This document shows positions 26,673 to 33,954 of a DNA stretch of 64,000 nt, piece by piece. Within the stretch, counting starts at the first letter, position 1; the number at the start of each line of letters is the position of its first letter. The notes below the pieces were generated by a model. The model worked only from the letters and a program-made list of their open reading frames with translations. It did not search any database and was not told where the DNA came from. Position numbers and translations under genes: made by a program. Origin of the DNA: Dyadobacter sp. CECT 9275 (GTDB lineage: Bacteria > Bacteroidota > Bacteroidia > Cytophagales > Spirosomataceae); NCBI RefSeq assembly GCF_907164905.1, contig NZ_CAJRAF010000002.1, positions 1,054,001 to 1,118,000 on the forward strand. The letters are read 5' to 3'.

Positions 26673-27851
26673 TCAGCGAAATATATAAGAAACAACAAAA
26701 CCAGGCTGAAAACCAGATTCCAGGTTGAAATGAAAGCGTTGAATAGCCGGGATTGTAGCAATTTCGGCATCCATACTTCCAACTCTACTATAACCTCCAG
26801 AAACACCCAGCAAACGAGCCTCTGCAAGCCAACTCTTTCCCAAACTATAAGCGAGACCGAAGTTTGCCCCTGCATTGTAGGTATTTGTTGCAGGGCCTCC
26901 CGCCATAATCCTGTGGTAACTTGCATAGCCTTCGAGATAAGGAGACAACTTTGCAGAGGACAAATATTTTTTTACAAATGGCCGCAAACCAATGGAAACA
27001 GGTGTACGATCATTTACAGTAAAGTATCCGGCGCTACCGGAAATATTATTGGCACCTCCATGTATTCCCACTTGAACACCCAGACCCATTAGTAACCTGT
27101 CACGAACAAAAAGTCCGGGAGCCAGTGCAATGGATGTCGCCGGGTTGTCATAATCTATCCGTTGCCCGCCATCACCTGAGAAACCCTTGTCTCCGCTGGT
27201 ACTAAATGAACCTGATAACACCCATCGTCCCCTGGCAAGCGGAGATATCGCTGGAGCATCTTTGGCAGTATGGGTATCGGCTCCGCTAAGAACTACCAGC
27301 CCAAGTTCTGCAACATTGAAGGAGAAAGGAAACAATTGGGACCGGGCTCCGAATTGTAGCCCCAACCGGCTTGTTACCGGAAAGATCACTCCCAGTTGGA
27401 ATTGACTGGTTAATTGGAATTCTTTCCGGAATTGAAGCTCATTTACCTGCCCAAAATCCTCCCTCTGCATCGAAAATTTAGAAAAAGTCCCCACGACACC
27501 GCCACCCGCATAAATAAACAATGGTGAAAATTGCCAGTACTTTCGTATAAATGGAGTTAATGAACCACCCTTACCAATGTATTTAAGCGTAAAACCGTTT
27601 GGACCCTCAGCAATGGATTTATTACCATTCCAATTCCCCTGAGCCCCTAGTCCCCATGCAATACCCTCTTTAATAAAAAAACTGGCCTCCCCACTTACAC
27701 TTTGATTGTAAGCCGGTGTTTTAACTCCTTCCTGCTGGTTTTTCATGAATTCTGAACTGAGTTGACCTGTCCATATCACCTGTCCTTTTTTGATCTGGGC
27801 ATTTGTAACTAACGGAAACAATAACAACAGCGGGTAAAACAAATATCTCAT
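26673..27851 (-). CDS. Outer-membrane beta-barrel protein made of two similar halves
   Basis: A 392-residue protein with a signal peptide (MRYLFYPLLLLFPLVTNAQ). It is built of alternating amphipathic strands rich in Gly and aromatic residues. Two halves of about 190 residues appear to repeat: each starts with a W-x-L-S/T-G-x-x-S strand (VIWTGQLSSEF near residue 27; RWVLSGSFSTSG near 210), has a GLG-x-Q strand (WGLGAQGNWNG; MGLGVQVGIHG), then a PFI/V-x-KY strand (LTPFIRKYW; LRPFVKKYL), and a long Gly-rich end. It was not recognised as a named family. It ends with the aromatic terminal residue pattern of barrels (VVSYIFR). The ATG at 27851 is chosen over 27860 because it begins the hydrophobic leader. 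A role in the envelope is all that can be said. Confidence 0.65.
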   Translation of the reverse strand: MRYLFYPLLLLFPLVTNAQIKKGQVIWTGQLSSEFMKNQQEGVKTPAYNQSVSGEASFFIKEGIAWGLGAQGNWNGNKSIAEGPNGFTLKYIGKGGSLTPFIRKYWQFSPLFIYAGGGVVGTFSKFSMQREDFGQVNELQFRKEFQLTSQFQLGVIFPVTSRLGLQFGARSQLFPFSFNVAELGLVVLSGADTHTAKDAPAISPLARGRWVLSGSFSTSGDKGFSGDGGQRIDYDNPATSIALAPGLFVRDRLLMGLGVQVGIHGGANNISGSAGYFTVNDRTPVSIGLRPFVKKYLSSAKLSPYLEGYASYHRIMAGGPATNTYNAGANFGLAYSLGKSWLAEARLLGVSGGYSRVGSMDAEIATIPAIQRFHFNLESGFQPGFVVSYIFR

Positions 27852-27860
27852 TGCGAACAC

Positions 27861-28469
27861 ATTTTAAGTTTGGACCGGAACAGCCTGAAAAGAAAGAAAT
27901 AAACCGTTTAATACAAAACAGTTATAAAAGGCAGCGCTATTTTACTTTATGCACTATTGGCAGGTAATAAAACAATTTAGTCTCAAGAACCTGTATATGA
28001 TCATAGCGAAGGTGAGTTTTTCGATCAAATATACAAATTTGTGACCACCTAACAACTAAATTTGTTTATTTATTTTACCAAAATTTCAATACTATTGAAG
28101 TGATCAACCTATACAAGGTATAAACAAATGTGTATTCTCAATTAGGAAATATTTCTATACCTACGCTCCTTTTCTTACAGGACTTAGCGTTCCAGATTAT
28201 CAGCCGTATCAGGTGAAGCAGAGGATTCCATCATGCGCTGTGGCAGAGGTCCTTATACCGGATTTAAGCGTGTGTTGGTTACATGATAGTATACTTTTGC
28301 AAATAATTTGTTGACTTAATTTTAAAATTAACACGATCAAGTTTTTATATTATAGAATTTATCCTATTATTTACACAATAAAACCCTAATAATGGTTAAG
28401 TAACTCTTTATTACCTAGTTGATTGACTAAGTTATTCGGGACAAAATGTAACCCATAACTTCAATTTGA
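27861..28469. other. Divergent intergenic region
   Basis: About 600 AT-rich bases between two divergent genes, with no coding frame. A near-perfect 15-base palindrome (TTCAATA-C-TATTGAA, 28085-28099) could be an operator. TACTTTTG at 28292-28299 matches the -7 consensus and may serve the plus-strand gene at 28470, but the nearest TTG is only 14 bases upstream. Confidence 0.35.
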
Positions 28470-29729
28470 ATGGAAGGCCAAATAAAGCATAGTACCTCCC
28501 CTGCAACTTTACACATCCTTAAATTTACTGGTATTTTTTTATTGACCGGACTGCTTTTATCCCTGTTAGCCCTGGGTGCAGAATTTTCCTATGGAAACGG
28601 AGATGGAATTTGGTTCGATCTGGACATTCGCAGAACAGCCTTTAGGTATGTAACTTTCTCCGCGGTTGTTGCCGTTACGCTGATGCTGCTTTTCAGCAAG
28701 GTCTGGTATGTTCGCTCTGTAACATTTGGCCTGCTTGGCACCTTCATTTTGCTTTTTGGAATTGAGAAATTATGCCAGCTCATCATCTTCCTGCGGACAC
28801 CGGCGCCCACTACCCAAATACAGCCTCCATTTGAACGTACGGACTGGAAAAATTCTGCGATGATGGATGATACCCTTGGAGTTAAAGCAAAACCAAATTG
28901 GTCTTTTGCATGGGCTCCTGTTTACAGAGGCTTGGTTTAAGATTCTATAGATATATCCACGGATGAATTCTCCCGCCGTATCACACCTACGGATGACACC
29001 GTAGCCAGGCCGCGTTTCGCACTGTTTTTGGGATGCTCCTACACCTATGGCGACGGTGTCTCTGACCATGAAACATTGCCCTATTATTTCCAGAAAAAGG
29101 CCTTGGATTATCAGGCCTATAATTATGGATTCCTGGGGCATTCACCGTTGCATGCCTTAGCGCGTTTACAACATTCGAACTGGAAAGAGCAGATTCAGCA
29201 AGGGGAAGGCTTCGGGGTATTTACACTGATCAATGATCACCTGGACAGAGTCATTCCTGCTTCACGCTGGATTGAACTGACGAAAGGCCGCTTCCCTTAC
29301 CTTAACGAAAGTACGATGCAAACAGAAGGCACATTTGACCAGCGCCGAAAATTATATACTACTTTCGTAACCAGTTTTCAGTCTACCGCTTTAAAGGAGG
29401 TGCTCCGCTGGGGATATCCTCGCTTTCATACAAAGGAACATGAAGAGCTACTTGTCCGCATCATTGTTAAAGCACGGGATGAATATGTCAGCCGCTTTAA
29501 AAATCAGAACTTTTATGTGATCATATTTCCCGGCAACCCGGTGTCGGATACCATCACCAAGCTTTTCAAAGAGAAAGGAATTCACTATCTCGATTATTCC
29601 GGACTCCTTGACCTCAAGAAACACATGCTTGGATTTGATAACGCCCACCCCAAAGCCGAGGTTTACCAGGCGGTGGCGCATCAATTGGCAGCAGACCTGC
29701 ATGGCCTGCCACAGCCGTCTGCGAAGTAA
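28470..29729 (+). pseudogene. SGNH-hydrolase membrane protein gene split by an in-frame TAA
   Basis: One reading frame runs from ATG 28470 to the stop at 29729 and is broken only by TAA at 28938-28940. The frame before the stop (156 codons) encodes two or three membrane helices; the frame after it continues without gap or shift (DSIDISTDEFSRRITPTDD, then FALFLGCSYTYGDGVSD) into an SGNH/GDSL-type hydrolase domain. Block I is GCSYTYGDG and the C-terminal catalytic pair is in FDNAHPKAEVYQ. The intact product would be 420 residues. A single AAA-to-TAA change is the simplest explanation, since a Lys fits there. A TTG at 29028 could restart translation of the hydrolase part. The DUF5989 gene follows after 46 bases. 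Sequencing error cannot be excluded. Confidence 0.8.
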
Positions 29730-29775
29730 TTCACTATTATAGAATAAAGTAATTGAGTTTTAAAACAATATAACA

Positions 29776-29925
29776 ATGGATTTCTTAACGGATTTATTTG
29801 CATTTATGAAGGAGCGTAAGAAGTGGTGGCTTGCTCCTGTAATCATCGTTCTACTGCTGATTGGTATCCTGATCGTGATCGGTGGAGGTTCGGCCGTTGC
29901 ACCTTTCATCTACACCTTGTTCTGA
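29776..29925 (+). CDS. DUF5989 family small membrane protein
   Basis: A 49-residue peptide: a basic amphipathic start (MDFLTDLFAFMKERKKWW), one membrane helix (about residues 20-37) and a short end reading SAVAPFIYTLF, which is the hallmark of DUF5989. Members usually sit in operons with a carbamoyltransferase, an SxtJ-like membrane protein and an SGNH hydrolase, probably for making a modified surface or secondary metabolite. Here only the (broken) SGNH gene is present upstream; carbamoyltransferase and SxtJ are missing. It therefore looks like the remnant of a larger operon. Confidence 0.8.
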   Translation: MDFLTDLFAFMKERKKWWLAPVIIVLLLIGILIVIGGGSAVAPFIYTLF

Positions 29926-29994
29926 TTCTTTCGGTACAATGCGGGGCATTGGCAACGCCGCTATGAAGAAGATGGATGTTCTGGTCGCTTCAAA

Positions 29995-30029
29995 ATGAGC
30001 GAGCACAAAAACCTTCCGTGCTCGCTCAT
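29995..30029. terminator. Hairpin after the DUF5989 gene
   Basis: ATGAGCGAGCAC at 29995-30006 pairs perfectly with GTGCTCGCTCAT at 30018-30029 around an 11-base loop, 70 bases after the DUF5989 stop. No T-tract follows, so termination on the plus strand is plausible but not certain. Confidence 0.55.
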
Positions 30030-30421
30030 CTGATCTCATCACAACGTCGGATCATCAACGGACTCTTGGAGGTCATCCCTTTCCATTAAATGGTCAAATT
30101 TCCTGTGTGGCGTCCGCTTCTTTCAATGTATGGCCAATGAAACCATAAGGATTGGCTGTGATATGATTACAAATATTAACCTGACTGGTGAACTCCTCTC
30201 GGCCAGGCTCCGAACATCATTTCCATAGCGGTGCAATTCCGGAAAGTATTTCTTCAGATTTTTCGTATCGGTTGCCTCTATAAACCAACAAGCCTCGTGA
30301 CGATGACCAAACTTTCTGCCATAGCGTAAGTACTTTGCCACCTTGGAATCCGTTCACCTATCTTAATATCGACTGATTCTCTGTACATGTTCATCGTTTG
30401 GGAATTAAAACTGGCATTCAA

Positions 30422-30452
30422 AATAAGAGGTTGCCAAAAACAACCTCTTATT
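30422..30452 (-). terminator. Rho-independent terminator of the PhyH gene
   Basis: AATAAGAGGTTG (30422-30433) and CAACCTCTTATT (30441-30452) form a perfect 12-base stem with a 7-base loop, 20 bases downstream of the PhyH stop. On the minus strand the loop is TTTTTGG and the stem is followed by TTG. Confidence 0.75.
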
Positions 30453-30472
30453 AAATTGGAGCTTCTTGCAAA

Positions 30473-31252
30473 TTAATCGAAGGCCATTCGGATAGCCTGC
30501 TCAATGGGAGAATAGCCAACATCCGAATCTGAAATAGTCAGCTCTTTTTTTAACAGCAATGGCGGTTGTGCCATAAATTTAGGAGCAGTTCCGTTATGTC
30601 GTTGTGCTGAATGAACGATAAACGGATGGCATAAATAAACAGTACCGGCTTTACCTGTTGCGAATACCTCTTTCCTTGCTGGCAGTTCGTTTAATTTCCC
30701 GGCCAGTTCAGTAAATGAAAGACCAGAATCACCCTCTTTGGATAAAAGTTTCGCAACGTCAATATGAGATCCCTCGTAAATGACCGTTGGAGCATCATTT
30801 TCACTGACATCCGAATACAACACCAGCATCAATAAAGCTCGCCCTTTTGATCTGACATTGACACGCCATTCAAAATAATTATGAGGATCATTGCCCGGAA
30901 AACTTGCATCTACGTGTTTTCCTATGTCATTCGGTTGATGGACCGAAGGGAATCTGACCGGGAATGTTCCTACACTTCGACAAGGAATCCATTTATCCTC
31001 ACCAATCAATTGATTGAAAATAAAATGCAGTTCTTTATTATTGAGCGAATCGATGAAAGGTTGCTGAGTATACATACCCAAACGAATAACAGGTTCAGTC
31101 CAGGTAGAAGGGTTTGATCTTTCGCAAGGAAGGTCATTCCACAAAATATCTACAACTGCATCTGCAATTTCCTGGGAAAATGTATTGTCAATACGAACGA
31201 ATCCATGAAGAATAAACTGTTCTATTTCTTTGGTACTTAATTCAACTGACAT
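30473..31252 (-). CDS. Phytanoyl-CoA dioxygenase (PhyH)-like Fe/2OG oxygenase
   Basis: A 259-residue soluble protein. The N-terminus has the PhyH pattern IEQFILHGFVRIDNTFSQEIADAVVD (about residues 10-35). The iron-binding facial triad can be placed: His and Asp in GKHVDASF (about 116-123), and the distal His in YLCHPFIVHSAQRHNGTAPKFMAQPPLLL (about 205-233), whose Arg or Lys would hold 2-oxoglutarate. A double-stranded beta-helix core is consistent with RALLMLVLYSDVSENDAPTVIYEGSH. The substrate is unknown. The ATG at 31252 is preferred over 31273 since the family homology starts right behind it. It is a single-gene unit with its own terminator. Confidence 0.82.
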   Translation of the reverse strand: MSVELSTKEIEQFILHGFVRIDNTFSQEIADAVVDILWNDLPCERSNPSTWTEPVIRLGMYTQQPFIDSLNNKELHFIFNQLIGEDKWIPCRSVGTFPVRFPSVHQPNDIGKHVDASFPGNDPHNYFEWRVNVRSKGRALLMLVLYSDVSENDAPTVIYEGSHIDVAKLLSKEGDSGLSFTELAGKLNELPARKEVFATGKAGTVYLCHPFIVHSAQRHNGTAPKFMAQPPLLLKKELTISDSDVGYSPIEQAIRMAFD

Positions 31253-31706
31253 ATTTTTTGTGTTATAAATCATTAAGGAGCAACAACCATCCTATGACGA
31301 ATTCGTCCGATGGTTATGAATGAAAAATTTGAATAATAGAAGATGTGCGCTACGTATTAAGTATAGCGTATTGCTTAAGAACTAAGCCCGAAAGGATATT
31401 ATAACATTACAGTCATTCTCATACGACAAAAGTAGGTATTTTTTCATAAAATACCATTTGCCAGGTGGCAACTGAAAGGGGAGCATTTCGCACAAAAACT
31501 CTCCTATTTTCGTGGTGATATTGTTGGCAGATGTGCATTCGGCTTTGACATCCAGAACATCGGCAGATACCAGAACAGTACTATCTTAGGGTATTGTAGC
31601 ACTGGCAAAGAAGGATAGATTGGATCTTTTTTACAACGGGGCAGAATTCAAAAGAGTGCCCCGGAAAAAATTTGGGCAGGGCTTATTAAAAGATGCATTT
31701 TTGAAT
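31253..31706. other. Intergenic region with a short palindrome
   Basis: No gene is supported here. A perfect inverted repeat (GGTATTTT-TTCAT-AAAATACC, 31435-31455) stands beside a minus-strand TAnnTTTG match (CAAAAGTA on the plus strand, 31427-31434), about 180 bases upstream of the PhyH start. The pair could be an operator and a promoter. A 78-codon plus-strand frame at 31620-31856 overlaps the end of the symporter pseudogene and is rejected. Confidence 0.35.
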
Positions 31707-33100
31707 TCAGACGGCTACCCAAACAGTACAATATTTACCAGAAATAAGTATATAAGCCAACCAGCAAATCAGAATAATTACCGCCCCAAACACAAAACCG
31801 TTATGCGCTTTGAACATAGCAAGCTCAATCACAAGGCCTTTTTTCTCAGCCGGTAAAACATAACCCAGCAAAAACATCCCCTAGATACAAATTACAAACA
31901 CCCATCCCATTCGATCCAGGAACGGAACCTCTGCCCAGTTGGCAAACGGGAGCCAGTTATTGTGCATAGCCAGGGCAACAAGGAATCCGCCAACAATAGC
32001 GAAAAGCGCTCCTGCTGAATTGCTGCGCTTCCAGAAAAACCCCATCATAAAAGAAGCAAAAATTCCCGGTGACAGCAGTCCCGTCATTTGCTAAATAAAC
32101 TGAAAACCGCCCGCTTTATCAATGCCCATGTAGGGTGAAATCAGAATGTCCATGACCATTGAAATGACGATCACGATACGGCCAATGGTAACCAATTGCG
32201 TTTCAGATTTATTCCTGCCCAGGTAAATTTTGAAAATATCCAGGGTGAAAATCGTTGAGATACTATTGGCTTTCCCGGCCAGTGAAGCCACGATCACCGC
32301 GGTAAGTGCGACAAAGGAAAGCCCTTTCAATCCGGCTGGCAATAGGTTTAATAAAACCGGATATGCCTTGTCTGCAACGATGACGCCGTTTTCAGATCCG
32401 CTCCGAGCGCTCGCTGCGTGATATACTGATTACATCCCAGTAGTTCAGGTTCACGATCCACATACCGCCGAGCAGGACGGTCAGCCCGGGAAGTTCCATA
32501 TAATGTTTGCTGCCTTCTTTAAATATCATGTGAAAATGGTCGTCGTGGTGCAGCGTCATCATTTTCAAACCATTCAAAAGACTAGCTGTATCAAAATTAT
32601 CCGACACCAGATTAATGGCAATATAACTTGTAGCAAGCCCACCAATGATCAGAAAAAACAGCCGGATCACATCAGTGAAGCCAATTACCTTCATCCCTCC
32701 GATCGTGATGATGATTGAAAAAATGGCGAGCCCCCACACGCACAAATCGAAATCCAGTCCAGAGATTCCTGACACTGTAAGTGCCCCCAGATACAAAATA
32801 GAGGTCAGATTCACCAGAATATACAAATTCAGCCAAAAAATAGCCCTGACCAGACTAACGGTTGGGTGATAGCGTTGACTGAGAAACTGGGGCATTGTAA
32901 ACAAATGGATCAGTACGAAAAGTTGGGGGGCGATTAAAAAAGTAGTTTTTAGGCACTTTAATTGATCCGGGCGAAGCTTTGTCGAAACAATGCGCATCGA
33001 CCCTGAACATTCCTGGCTCGGATGAACTTTCAGGTAAGGCATTCACTGTAAAAAGCCATGGTATAATAAAGAATAACATTTAACTTTTTATATAAAATAC

Positions 33101-33130
33101 TTGTATATATCAAAATATTATTTACATTTG
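33101..33130 (+). promoter_or_regulatory. Bacteroidota-type promoter of the cold-shock gene
   Basis: TTG at 33101-33103 and TACATTTG at 33123-33130 are separated by 19 bases, an exact fit to the TTG-N19-TAnnTTTG promoter of this phylum. Transcription should begin near 33137, about 15 bases before the ATG. The surrounding DNA is very AT-rich. Confidence 0.75.
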
Positions 33131-33152
33131 TTCTTTATTATAAAATAAAGTT

Positions 33153-33344
33153 ATGAATAAAGGAACAGTTAAGTTTTTCAATGAAGCCAAAGGTTTTGGT
33201 TTTATCGCTCCTGAACATGGTGGGGCAGATCTTTTTGTACATGTATCTGGCCTTGTTGATGATATCCAACAAAATGACAGTGTATCTTACGAAGTTGAAG
33301 ATGGCAGAAAAGGTCTGAATGCAGTTAATGTATCAGTAATCTGA
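33153..33344 (+). CDS. Cold-shock domain protein (CspA family)
   Basis: A 63-residue single cold-shock domain. RNP1 is KGFGFI (residues 13-18) and RNP2 is DLFVHVSGL (about 26-34); the start MNKGTVKFFNEAKGFGFI is standard. It would bind single-stranded RNA or DNA as a chaperone. It has its own promoter (33101-33130) and terminator (33369-33400), so it is a self-contained unit. It lies inside, and opposite to, the broken symporter gene, whose reading frame can be followed on both sides. The length is slightly below the common 65-70 residues. Confidence 0.95.
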   Translation: MNKGTVKFFNEAKGFGFIAPEHGGADLFVHVSGLVDDIQQNDSVSYEVEDGRKGLNAVNVSVI

Positions 33345-33368
33345 CCATTTATATTTGCAGGCATTGTA

Positions 33369-33400
33369 AATCCTCCCAAGTTGGGAGGATTTTTGTTTTA
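33369..33400 (+). terminator. Rho-independent terminator of the cold-shock gene
   Basis: ATCCTCCC pairs with GGGAGGAT around AAGTT, followed by the T-rich TTTTGTTTTA. It lies 25 bases after the stop, a textbook intrinsic terminator. Confidence 0.85.
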
Positions 33401-33750
33401 TGAGTGAACACATTCCGTTGAAACCAAAATCTTATTCCTCAAATAAATAGGCATGAAGAAAAGTGCCACGATCACAAGTGTTGCAGCAGCCATCCATTCA
33501 TAACTGGATATGGCCAGGCCCATCGAAAAACCATTTCCGGACATACCGATAAACTGTTCAGCAGAAATATTGGATGCAATCAGCGATGCACCGATTGCCC
33601 ACCAGGCCAGTGAGCCTTCTGCCAGAAAAAAATCCTTGGTGGATACTGTCTCACTTTTTCTACGGTGATAAATCCAGTAACCATATACCGATACAATAAT
33701 AAAGTAAACAAAGAAAACAATGTAATCCAGAGGCTGTAACCGCTTCATTG

Positions 33751-33784
33751 ATCAGTCCTTTATATTGTTTAATAAAGGACTGAT
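33751..33784. other. Long perfect hairpin before the symporter start
   Basis: ATCAGTCCTTTAT (33751-33763) and ATAAAGGACTGAT (33772-33784) form a 13-base perfect stem with an 8-base loop, two bases upstream of the symporter ATG on the minus strand. It could end the xylan operon message after GH67, or hide the symporter start. The lack of a T-tract favours a processing or stability role. Confidence 0.5.
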
Positions 33785-33954
33785 TGAAAATAAAGCCGAG
33801 ATTACCGGCTATTCAGAGCTCTAAGAGTTTTGTATTTTTGAACAAAACCTTCGTGGCCATATTCCAGAAGGAGCATGTTGCTTTGGGTGGCAGTGCCCAA
33901 AGCACCAAATGCCTTCTACCTGCTGTAATGGACCAAAGCTTTCCATACAAAACA

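Larger units (their letters stand above)
29926..30472. other. Non-coding stretch between DUF5989 and PhyH genes
   Basis: About 550 bases without a convincing gene. It holds a perfect 12-base hairpin at 29995-30029 and the PhyH terminator at 30422-30452. A 72-codon minus-strand frame (30123-30341) has no start context or recognisable similarity and may be debris of a lost gene. Confidence 0.4.
31707..33748 (-). pseudogene. SSS-family sodium/sugar symporter gene, heavily decayed
   Basis: The minus strand encodes all parts of an SGLT-type solute:sodium symporter, but in broken frames. The N-terminus (33748-33428) reads LQPLDYIVFFVYFIIVSVYGYWIYHRRKS through PIYLRNKI. The next family segment, TMPQFLSQRYHPTVSLVRA, resumes only at 32898, after about 520 foreign bases. 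A one-base loss near 32435-32437 shifts the frame at VNLNYW. A deletion near 32390 removes some 70 codons before ENGVIVADKAYPVLLNLLPAGLKGLSF. In-frame TAG codons stand at 32091-32093 and 31881-31883. The C-terminus ends near 31707. It follows the GH67 gene on the same strand and was probably the sugar importer of the xylan locus. It cannot make a working protein. Confidence 0.9.

Noticed and set aside
30123-30341. 72-codon minus-strand frame as a transposase remnant
   Set aside because: The composition is odd but no transposase motif (DDE, HUH or helix-turn-helix) can be shown.
31620-31856. 78-codon plus-strand frame
   Set aside because: It overlaps the C-terminal codons of the symporter pseudogene on the other strand, which explain the sequence better.
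32855-33079. Minus-strand frame with a hydrophobic start between the csp unit and the symporter part
   Set aside because: It has no family resemblance and runs out of frame into the symporter; kept only as unexplained part of the insert.
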